A stretch of DNA of 5,471 nucleotides from UBA5760 sp964649385 (GTDB lineage Bacteria > Chloroflexota > Dehalococcoidia > Dehalococcoidales > UBA5760): assembly GCA_964649385.1 (NCBI GenBank), contig CAZYRA010000073.1, positions 1 to 5,471 on the forward strand. Reading direction: 5' to 3'. Of the stretch, positions 1-5,404 are shown one piece after another. The notes below the pieces were generated by a model. The model was not told where the DNA came from, did not search any database, and saw only the letters and a program-made list of their open reading frames with translations. The translations under genes were made by a program, and so were the position numbers. Within the stretch, counting starts at the first letter, position 1. Every line of letters begins with the position of its first letter.

Positions 1-48
1 CGAGATACCAAGCAGTGACTGGAGTTCAGACGTGTGCTCTTCCGATCT
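1..48. other. Illumina adapter/index contamination
   Basis: Bases 1-6 (cgagat) are the 3' end of the Illumina P7 primer. Bases 7-14 (accaagca) have the length and place of an 8-base index. Bases 15-48 match the whole 34-base TruSeq read-2 adapter, which ends in gctcttccgatct. Translated forward it gives the familiar contaminant peptide TGVQTCALPIS. This is an untrimmed sequencing construct at a contig end and not biological sequence, so no gene should be called here. Confidence 0.98.
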
Positions 49-98
49 CTTGTCTTTGCAATATTCGCCGCCTGATATGGCCCAGTAGCAAAGACAAG
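49..98. repeat. Perfect 11-bp inverted repeat at the adapter junction
   Basis: Bases 49-59 (cttgtctttgc) are the exact reverse complement of bases 88-98 (gcaaagacaag), separated by 28 bases. The left arm begins at the first base after the adapter. The right arm lies inside the AOR reading frame and encodes part of its LVFA segment. An exact arm abutting the adapter is best explained by a fold-back or template-switch product made during amplification or library preparation. A natural hairpin is less likely. The left arm should not be trusted as genomic sequence. Confidence 0.75.
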
Positions 99-278
99 CA
101 CATTACCCGGTCCGAGTGGGTTGGTATTCTTGGTTACGGTATCGGAGATTATCCTTGTTGCCAGACCAACCCCTCCCAGATATTTCCTGGCGAAGTTTTC
201 GTCAAATGTACCCTCACTTATTTTTTTACCGGACAAGTCCACCCACAGAATCTTCCCCCAGTACCCACCTTTTAGCAT
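49..278 (-). CDS. Aldehyde:ferredoxin oxidoreductase, N-terminal fragment (cut at contig end)
   Basis: This is the start of a tungstopterin aldehyde:ferredoxin oxidoreductase, a family of cytoplasmic anaerobic enzymes that oxidise aldehydes to acids and reduce ferredoxin. Full members are about 600 residues. The ATG at 278-276 follows a strong ribosome binding site. The translation begins MLKGGYWGKILWVDLSG and continues with YLGGVGLATRII (residues 34-45) and NVLVFATGPYQAANI (59-73), all typical of the AOR N-terminal domain that wraps the pterin cofactor. The family glycine motif usually reads GGRGL; here the third position is Val. Residues 74-76 (AKT) come from the suspect inverted repeat at 49-59, so only 60-278 (73 codons) is reliable. 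The frame stays open through the adapter to base 1, but that part is artificial. The cofactor ligands and Fe-S cysteines further along are missing, so the substrate class cannot be told. The sulfur-carrier gene 43 bases upstream fits tungsten-cofactor supply. Confidence 0.85.
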
Positions 279-284
279 TAGCAA

Positions 285-292
285 TCCTCCTC
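285..292 (-). promoter_or_regulatory. Ribosome binding site of the AOR gene
   Basis: On the minus strand this reads GAGGAGGA, a near-complete match to the anti-Shine-Dalgarno sequence. It ends 6 bases before the ATG at 278-276 and fixes that start. It is one of the strongest ribosome binding sites in the window, consistent with high expression of the oxidoreductase. The 43-base gap between the sulfur-carrier stop and this ATG has no obvious terminator hairpin, so cotranscription is likely. Confidence 0.8.
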
Positions 293-321
293 AAATCTTT
301 TTCTCTACAACTGTCAGCTAA

Positions 322-600
322 TCAACCAGCAAACATGGGCGGGATAATCGAGACGACATCCCCCTCCTCAAGTCTGGTACTAATCCCCTCAAAAGACTGA
401 ATAGGCAGACGGTTCTTCATTATCTGAATATGCGTTTTGGGCCTGCCTGAATCATCAAATAGCTTCTGACGACACTGAGACGAATCACACAAAGTATCGA
501 GGAGGCCCTTTATGTTAGTCCCCTCCCCCAACTCAACCTCCCTTTCCCCACCACCGAACACCTCTTTCAAGGTAGCAAAGAACTTCACCCTTACCTTCAT
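322..600 (-). CDS. MoaD/ThiS-family ubiquitin-like sulfur carrier protein
   Basis: This is a small beta-grasp sulfur carrier of 92 residues, close to the usual 80-95 for MoaD. Family members are adenylated at the C-terminal glycine by an E1-like enzyme, converted to a thiocarboxylate, and donate sulfur for the molybdopterin/tungstopterin dithiolene (MoaD) or for thiamin (ThiS). Visible features are the first strand (VRVKFFATLKEVFGG, residues 3-17), the helix region near GTNIKGLLDTL (27-37), and the last strand and tail LEEGDVVSIIPPMFAG (77-92). The tail ends Ala-Gly, whereas the family normally ends Gly-Gly; the terminal Gly that is activated is present. Its ATG overlaps the stop of the E1 gene as ATGA, indicating translational coupling, and AOR follows 43 bases on. 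This context favours a dedicated tungstopterin sulfur carrier over a thiamin role. The exact subfamily is not certain. Confidence 0.85.
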   Translation of the reverse strand: MKVRVKFFATLKEVFGGGEREVELGEGTNIKGLLDTLCDSSQCRQKLFDDSGRPKTHIQIMKNRLPIQSFEGISTRLEEGDVVSIIPPMFAG

Positions 601-1343
601 GACCCAGCTCCTCCGCCGCAGTCCTCACACTCCGGGTTCTTTTCCAGTAGGACTTCCTCCATCTCTACTCTGAACCCGTCCCATATCAAGAGCCGATTCT
701 CCAGAAGTTCACCCATCCCAAGGATATATTTTATCACCTCTCCTGCCTGAAGGCAACCGATAACACCGGGGGTTATCCCAACCACGGGAGGAGCGGTTGG
801 TGGAGGAGCCTCGGGGAAGATGCACCTTAAGCAAGCTGTCCGGCCGGGAATTATCGTGGTCATCTGCCCGTAGAACCCCTGGACAGCACCATGAAAGAAG
901 GGGATTCTTTTAGCCAAGGCCACCCTGTTCAGCACATACCGAGCGGCAAAGTTGTCCATCGCATCGACAATCATATCGGAATCAGCAACGAGCTCTTCGA
1001 CAGTGTCTTTGTCTATCGTCTCTGAGATAACCTCTAGCTCAACATTAGCATTCATCTTTCCCAGCTTTTCTTTAGCCGAGGCTACCTTTTTCCTGCCGAT
1101 GTCACTATCCCAATGCAGTATCTGTCGGTTTAGATTGGATGGCTCAACGACATCATTGTCAACTACCTTGAGCCTGCCAATCCCGGCTGCGGTAAGATAC
1201 GCTAGCACCGAAGAACCAAGACCTCCCGCGCCGGCAACAAAGACCTTCGCTCTCTTAAGCTTCTCCTGGCCATTTTTACCGAAGATGCTTATCTGCCTCT
1301 GGTATCTCGCTACTTCATCCCCGGTCAACACATCAAGCACCAT
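597..1343 (-). CDS. ThiF/MoeB/HesA-family E1-like adenylyltransferase
   Basis: This 248-residue enzyme resembles MoeB/ThiF, which bind ATP and adenylate the C-terminal glycine of a MoaD or ThiS carrier. The nucleotide loop GAGGLGS is at residues 38-44. It is followed by VVDNDVVEPSNLNRQ (60-74, with R73), Lys85/Lys86, and DAMDN (127-131, with D130). Two zinc-type pairs, C171/C174 and C239/C242, have nearly the same spacing as in E. coli MoeB. There is no cysteine in residues 175-196, the crossover region where ThiF and many homologues carry a conserved Cys. This suggests simple adenylation with no acyl-disulfide step. Its stop overlaps the sulfur-carrier ATG, which makes that protein the likely partner. 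The ATG at 1343 is 21 bases after the hisD stop; AGGGG at 1355-1359 is the only ribosome binding site candidate, 11 bases away, so initiation may depend partly on readthrough from hisD. The gene's start is therefore reasonable but not firmly fixed. Confidence 0.87.
   Translation of the reverse strand: MVLDVLTGDEVARYQRQISIFGKNGQEKLKRAKVFVAGAGGLGSSVLAYLTAAGIGRLKVVDNDVVEPSNLNRQILHWDSDIGRKKVASAKEKLGKMNANVELEVISETIDKDTVEELVADSDMIVDAMDNFAARYVLNRVALAKRIPFFHGAVQGFYGQMTTIIPGRTACLRCIFPEAPPPTAPPVVGITPGVIGCLQAGEVIKYILGMGELLENRLLIWDGFRVEMEEVLLEKNPECEDCGGGAGS
608..614 (-). promoter_or_regulatory. Ribosome binding site of the sulfur-carrier gene, inside the E1 tail
   Basis: The minus strand reads GGAGGAG, followed by 7 bases and then the ATG at 600-598. 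These bases also encode glycines of the GGGAGS tail at the end of the E1 protein. The tail and the translation signal therefore share sequence, which fits tight coupling of the two genes. Confidence 0.75.
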
Positions 1344-1364
1344 CCAATAGGTAACCCCTGCAAA

Positions 1365-2684
1365 TCACTCCCCAAGCCGCTTTTCCATAGCCCGGGCATG
1401 TGCCTCAAGCCCTTCGGCTCGAGCAATGAATGCCGCAGCCGGACCAAGTCTTTTAACATCAGCCTTATCAAGACCGATCAGATTGATAAACTTGATAAAA
1501 TCGGTCACATTGAGCGGCGAGCTAAACCGTGCCGTCCCCCCGGTAGGTAAGACATGGCTTGGCCCAGCCACATAATCACCAAGCACCACCGTTGATTCCC
1601 CACCGACAAAGACACACCCGGCATTAGAGACCTTATCAACCCAGCCAGCGGCACCGTCGCCCACCAGGCAAAGGTGCTCCGGGGCATAAAGGTTGGCCAA
1701 TTCTATTGCTTCATCGATACTGGCCACCACTACTATCCTGCCACCAGTCTTTAAAGACTCAACGGCAATAGCTCTACGGGACAGACCAGCCAGCTGCCGC
1801 TCAATCTCACGGTCAACCTCATCAGCCAGCTGCGGTGAGGTAGTTATCAGAATAGCTGATGCCAGCGGGTCATGCTCCGCTTGGGCTAAAAGGTCAGCGG
1901 CACAGTAGCCAGGGTCAGCAGTCTCATCAGCAACAATTATCACCTCGCTCGGCCCCTGCAACCCGTCAATGTCAACCACCCCGTAGACCAATTTTTTTGC
2001 TAAAACAACGAAGATATTACCAGGGCCACAGATTTTATCCACCTTGGGGATAGACGCCGTACCAAAAGCCATAGCGGCGATTGCCTGAGCGCCACCAACG
2101 CAAAAGACACGGTCAACCCCGGCAATATCAGCGGCTACCAAGGTAGACGGGGGGATCACCCCACCTGCTTTTGGTGACGAGGCCAGGATAGTCTCCTTAA
2201 CTCCGGCGACCTTAGCCGGTATGGCAGTCATCAAGACCGTTGACGGATAGGCAGCAGTACCGCCGGGCGCATACAGACCGACACGCTCCAGCGGACGTAT
2301 CAACTGACCCAAGCCCCCTCCGGTGAACCCTTTACCAATGCTGTCATTCTGAATGGTGTGAAAGGAGCGTATCCGCTCAGCGGCCAGCTCAAGCGCTGCC
2401 ACCAACCCGGAATCGACCTCCTTATAGGCACTGGCTATCTGCTGTCTATCTACCTCCAGCAAGTTAAGTGCCACCCCATCAATTTTTAAGGTAAAATCAA
2501 GAAGGGCACCATCCCCCCTGCTGCGCACCTCATCGATAATATGCCTGACCACCTGCTCCGGGTCCTCGCTGCCGAACATCTCCTTAAGTTTCTGCTTAAG
2601 AGACAGTGAGACCTGATGGAAATCATCCGGAACCTGCCGTGATAATGCTGACCTTGCCAGTGAAAACCCCTCAATTCTCTTCAA
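1365..2684 (-). CDS. hisD: Histidinol dehydrogenase
   Basis: HisD is the zinc- and NAD-dependent cytoplasmic enzyme that oxidises L-histidinol through histidinal to L-histidine, the last two steps of the pathway. From the start chosen here it has 439 residues, the normal length. Catalytic residues align with E. coli HisD at a steady offset of 9-10: Gln268 and His271 in LAQAEHDP (zinc ligands), Glu336-His337 in APEHL (catalytic base pair), Asp370 in DYVAGPSHVLPT and His429 near EAHARAM (zinc ligands). The signature CGPGN is at 219-223. GPSH replaces the common GPNH, a mild variation. The start is TTG at 2684-2682, one base after the upstream hisG stop, with GGAGGG 8 bases before it; the protein then begins LKRIEGFSLARS as HisD proteins usually do. 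A TTG at 2705 would add 7 residues but has no ribosome binding site. The gene appears intact and active. Confidence 0.96.
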   Translation of the reverse strand: MKRIEGFSLARSALSRQVPDDFHQVSLSLKQKLKEMFGSEDPEQVVRHIIDEVRSRGDGALLDFTLKIDGVALNLLEVDRQQIASAYKEVDSGLVAALELAAERIRSFHTIQNDSIGKGFTGGGLGQLIRPLERVGLYAPGGTAAYPSTVLMTAIPAKVAGVKETILASSPKAGGVIPPSTLVAADIAGVDRVFCVGGAQAIAAMAFGTASIPKVDKICGPGNIFVVLAKKLVYGVVDIDGLQGPSEVIIVADETADPGYCAADLLAQAEHDPLASAILITTSPQLADEVDREIERQLAGLSRRAIAVESLKTGGRIVVVASIDEAIELANLYAPEHLCLVGDGAAGWVDKVSNAGCVFVGGESTVVLGDYVAGPSHVLPTGGTARFSSPLNVTDFIKFINLIGLDKADVKRLGPAAAFIARAEGLEAHARAMEKRLGE

Positions 2685-2685
2685 T

Positions 2686-4113
2686 TCAGCTACCCTCCAC
2701 GGCAACTTTCAAGGCTTCAATAATAGAACCTATCCTTGTCCTCTTTGCAGAGTTCAAGACGTCACCAGTGTGACCAATCAGACAGGCCGTAGACTGGAAG
2801 AGGGTATCAATAATCTTGAGGTTATTCTTGGCCAGTGTCTGCCCAGTCTGTGTATTCTCAATCAACAGGTCGGCATCCTCCGGCAAGAAAGCCTCGGTAG
2901 CTCCCCAGGTAGGAACTATCCGGTACGCCCCCAAGTGATTATCCCGGGCATATTTATCAGCGATATTGACATACTCTGAAGCTACTCTGAACGACATCGC
3001 TCGCTCGATGCCAAGCTGTCGCAAGCCATCTATATCGGATATCGGCAGGTCCTTGATTACTACCGCCACTATCATCACCCCGCCGAATCTAAGGTCGAGA
3101 AGATCCATTATCGGACTTGAGGGAAACTGATAAAGGTGCTCCCTGACCCAGTCCTTACCGGTAATCGCCAGGTCGAAGTTCCCGTTGGCTACCTGCAGCG
3201 GCATGTCCTGCGGCCTGATTAACTTAGCCACCACTCCATCCAGACCAATGGCCGGCCGGCGATTGCCCGTCAAGCACGGATAATCATCAATCTTAATGCC
3301 GGCCTTACTAAGCAAGTCAAGGGTAGGCTGTTGCTGGTGTCCATCGGGTAAGGCTAAGCGAACGGTATCTTGAGCTACCGCTGCGGAGAAAGGTTGACCG
3401 GCTGTGGGCGGGACTCTATTTACCACCACTGAAGAGGAGCGTTCTTTGTCAGGAGCAATAGCCGGTTTATCTTCGAGGGAAGCCAGCACCTCACTCATAT
3501 CCTTGGTCTCCCAGCTATCCTTATTGGCAATGAGAAAAGCGCTATAACATAGGGCCTCACTTACCGGCAGGAGGCCATAATCAAAAGACCTCTCCCCTAT
3601 TCTTCCTGGAACCAATGCCATGTCAGCACTCTCCGGAGGATAGACCTCAGCCCCACCCCACAGGGGAAAGATACTAAACCGTTTGAAACGAAGATTGAGC
3701 GCCAGAGACTCAGCCAGGTTAGGATACTCACTGGCAATACGTACAGTGCCCGTCCTTGAGCCTATTTCGTCTACTGAAGACACCCCGCCGGAGCCACTGC
3801 CAACCAGATATAAAGCGCCGGCTCCGTAGCCCAGATTCTTTACCTTGACCAGGGCACTGCTGGGATATTTGACCAGAAGCTCTTCAATCCAGTCCAGACC
3901 GCAGACCCCTAAATCATAGTTACCTATTGCCACTTGAATAGGGACATCCTTCTCATGAAACACCTTGGCAGAGAGGTCAGGAAACCTCTCCGAACCAAGA
4001 CGATAGAGACGAGTCTTTTTGTGATATCCACCTAAGCCCCAGCCAGCAAACTGGAGTAGGTCCGCTGTTTCGCCCAGAAGACGTCCCTTAGGCAGGGCTA
4101 TTTTTATCGGCAT
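2686..4113 (-). CDS. hisG: ATP phosphoribosyltransferase with two tandem HisG units
   Basis: HisG joins ATP and PRPP to give phosphoribosyl-ATP, the committed and feedback-controlled step of histidine synthesis. This protein has 475 residues, whereas short HisG has about 200-220 and long HisG about 290. It consists of two HisG catalytic units, residues 1-212 and 248-475, joined by a polar linker. Unit 1 keeps ALPKGRL (6-12), DVPIQVAIGNYDLGVCGLDW (56-75) and RIASEYPNL (125-133), but where the PRPP loop should be it reads VPGRIGERS (168-176). Unit 2 has ALPDGHQQ at its start with KGRL lost, but keeps DMPLQVANGNFDLAITGKDW (303-322), RVASEYVNI (376-384) and a clear PRPP loop, TQTGQTL (421-427). 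Neither unit has the C-terminal ACT-like domain of long HisG, so it should need HisZ, encoded just upstream. The ATG at 4113 is preceded by GGGTGAT; a GTG at 4122 is less likely. It overlaps hisZ by 26 bases. Function as the cell's HisG is likely; the fused design is unusual. Confidence 0.9.
   Translation of the reverse strand: MPIKIALPKGRLLGETADLLQFAGWGLGGYHKKTRLYRLGSERFPDLSAKVFHEKDVPIQVAIGNYDLGVCGLDWIEELLVKYPSSALVKVKNLGYGAGALYLVGSGSGGVSSVDEIGSRTGTVRIASEYPNLAESLALNLRFKRFSIFPLWGGAEVYPPESADMALVPGRIGERSFDYGLLPVSEALCYSAFLIANKDSWETKDMSEVLASLEDKPAIAPDKERSSSVVVNRVPPTAGQPFSAAVAQDTVRLALPDGHQQQPTLDLLSKAGIKIDDYPCLTGNRRPAIGLDGVVAKLIRPQDMPLQVANGNFDLAITGKDWVREHLYQFPSSPIMDLLDLRFGGVMIVAVVIKDLPISDIDGLRQLGIERAMSFRVASEYVNIADKYARDNHLGAYRIVPTWGATEAFLPEDADLLIENTQTGQTLAKNNLKIIDTLFQSTACLIGHTGDVLNSAKRTRIGSIIEALKVAVEGS
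2693..2698 (-). promoter_or_regulatory. Ribosome binding site deciding the hisD start
   Basis: The minus strand reads GGAGGG and lies 8 bases before the TTG at 2684-2682. It sits within the last codons of hisG. It supports this TTG over the upstream TTG at 2705, which it could not serve because it lies downstream of that codon. Translation of hisD is probably coupled to termination of hisG. Confidence 0.75.
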
Positions 4114-5347
4114 TACTATCACCCAGCAGAGTCAGAACCTCACCGGCAGTCTCAAGCTCAAACTTTTTGCGCTTGAGACTATCATGCAAAACAAACAAAG
4201 GGGCTTTATTCCGAACATCAAGCAGCCACCTGAGATTAGGTAGCTCCTGACCTTCAAGCCAAAGCTCGACAACATAGCCCGCTTCACGGAGAGAAGTGTT
4301 AATGTCAAAACCCTGTCTTACCGCCTCCCGCTCAGCCTTGACCAGGACTCTCTGCTCCAGGGGTCCAGCCAGGACGGCTGACTCAACCAGGTTCATCAAG
4401 CAGTCAAAGTAGAGGGCAAAACCCGAAGCCGGAATATCCCCACCACCCATCAGAGGAATAAGGGCATCATACCTTCCCCCACCACCTATCTTATCTTTAC
4501 CACTAAAGAGCTGGAAAATCACACCAGTATAGTACTCAAAGCCCCTGCCCGAGGTTATGTCAATCTGGTAGTTGCAGCCAATAGCATCAAGCAGTTCAAC
4601 AACATTGATAAAGTCATCAACGAGGGGTACAAGCTCAGGCACACTCTGGCTAAATAAGGCCTTTAGGTTTTTCAGAAAACCGGGGGTCCTTCCTTCCAGG
4701 TCAAGCAGTGAAATCATAGCCCTACCTAAATCAGGCCTATCTGACCTTATTCGGGCAAGGGCTTCCCTATCCCCATCCAAAACCTGATCAAATATCCTGG
4801 CTTGCTCCTTGGCACTCAGTCCCAACTCCGAAAGCAAACCCCTTACCAGACCAGCATGGGACAGCTTTAGCTCCACACCCTTAATCCCTATCTTAGCCAG
4901 TACTTCTAACGCCAGTGATATCAACTCGACATCGGCAAGGGAAGAGCTTACCCCTATCAACTCAACCCCACCCTGCCACCTTTCCCTCGTCTCCTGTCCC
5001 GTCTCCTCAAACCTGAAGATATTGCCGGTATAGAAAAGCCTGGCCAGCTTCTTATCGGCGATATTATCAATATAGAGTCTAGCCAACGGGATAGTGCCAT
5101 CAGGCCGTAGTACCAGCCTCTGTCCACTCCAGCCATCCCAGTCCAGGAAGGAATATACCTTGCTCAGCATACCGGGCGTCAGCGTCCCCGTCGAGGTAAA
5201 CAGGTGCAGGTACTCAAGGACTGGAGTCTTTACCTCTTCGTAGCCCCACTTAAGACAGCACCTCCTGAAGGCTTTCTCAACAAAGCGAAAACGTAACATC
5301 TGCTCCGGGGTTAGATCCCGGCTGCCTTTGCACCTCTGGACTCTCAC
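4088..5347 (-). CDS. hisZ: HisZ-like ATP phosphoribosyltransferase regulatory subunit (histidyl-tRNA synthetase paralogue)
   Basis: This 419-residue protein has the class II catalytic fold of histidyl-tRNA synthetase. HisZ proteins use this fold to bind short-form HisG, activating it and carrying the histidine feedback site. Visible motifs are LRPDGT (80-85; HisRS normally has LRPEGT), FRFE (111-114), Q125 and E129 in the motif 2 region, GRGFEYYTG (267-275) and GGGGRYDAL (288-296). The histidine-binding pocket therefore looks largely kept. The C-terminal part (about 332-408) resembles the HGTP anticodon-binding domain but is weakly conserved, suggesting that tRNA binding is lost. Position directly upstream of a short-type hisG, with overlap, supports HisZ. 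A true HisRS remains possible because the Arg of GRGFEYY and the GGGRYD motif are intact. The GTG start at 5347 has GGAAGG 6 bases upstream; an ATG at 5352 stops immediately. Confidence 0.75.
   Translation of the reverse strand: MRVQRCKGSRDLTPEQMLRFRFVEKAFRRCCLKWGYEEVKTPVLEYLHLFTSTGTLTPGMLSKVYSFLDWDGWSGQRLVLRPDGTIPLARLYIDNIADKKLARLFYTGNIFRFEETGQETRERWQGGVELIGVSSSLADVELISLALEVLAKIGIKGVELKLSHAGLVRGLLSELGLSAKEQARIFDQVLDGDREALARIRSDRPDLGRAMISLLDLEGRTPGFLKNLKALFSQSVPELVPLVDDFINVVELLDAIGCNYQIDITSGRGFEYYTGVIFQLFSGKDKIGGGGRYDALIPLMGGGDIPASGFALYFDCLMNLVESAVLAGPLEQRVLVKAEREAVRQGFDINTSLREAGYVVELWLEGQELPNLRWLLDVRNKAPLFVLHDSLKRKKFELETAGEVLTLLGDSNADKNSPA
4117..4124 (-). promoter_or_regulatory. Ribosome binding site for tandem hisG
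   Basis: On the minus strand the sequence upstream of the ATG at 4113-4111 contains GGGTGATA. GGTGAT pairs with the 5' part of the anti-Shine-Dalgarno region, the segment that extends GGAGGTGAT. Its close spacing to the ATG is normal for this register. It overlaps the alternative GTG codon at 4122-4120, which argues for the ATG. It lies inside the hisZ coding region, so the two genes are probably translationally coupled. Confidence 0.5.
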
Positions 5348-5353
5348 GGCATA

Positions 5354-5359
5354 CCTTCC
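5354..5359 (-). promoter_or_regulatory. Ribosome binding site deciding the GTG start of hisZ
   Basis: The minus strand reads GGAAGG, six bases before the GTG at 5347-5345. The protein then begins MRVQRCKGSRDLTPEQ, which matches the usual start of HisRS/HisZ proteins (KGxRDxxPE). The ATG at 5352-5350 is closer to the site but is followed by CCG TGA, so it cannot start a gene. Confidence 0.7.
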
Positions 5360-5374
5360 ACAAGTAGTATGTAG

Positions 5375-5404
5375 ATTCTATACCAAATTTGCCCGGCTAT
5401 TCAA
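5375..5404 (-). promoter_or_regulatory. Putative sigma70-type promoter for the his/cofactor operon
   Basis: On the minus strand TTGAAT (5399-5404) is followed after 18 bases by TAGAAT (5375-5380). They match the -35 and -10 consensus at 4 of 6 and 5 of 6 positions. Transcription would start near 5368 and leave an untranslated leader of only about 20 bases. There is no room for a T-box or a histidine-rich leader peptide, so attenuation is unlikely if this promoter is the one used. The -35 box overlaps the stop codon of the upstream frame. Confidence 0.45.

Noticed and set aside
15..275. Forward reading frame of 86 codons at the window start
   Set aside because: It begins inside the adapter with the known contaminant peptide, then runs antisense to the well-supported AOR start.
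279..321. Possible terminator or regulatory RNA between the sulfur-carrier and AOR genes
   Set aside because: The 43 bases hold the AOR ribosome binding site and an A-rich stretch, but no convincing hairpin followed by T residues.
952..1350. Forward reading frame of 132 codons over the E1 gene
   Set aside because: Its serine-rich low-complexity translation is a shadow of the minus-strand E1 gene, whose motifs are clear.
2685..2705. TTG at 2705 as the hisD start, adding 7 residues
   Set aside because: It has no ribosome binding site and the added residues do not fit HisD; the TTG at 2684 has GGAGGG at ideal spacing.
4114..4122. GTG at 4122 as the hisG start, adding 3 residues
   Set aside because: The ATG at 4113 has better ribosome binding site spacing and gives the usual MxxKIALPKGRL beginning. 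The difference is small.
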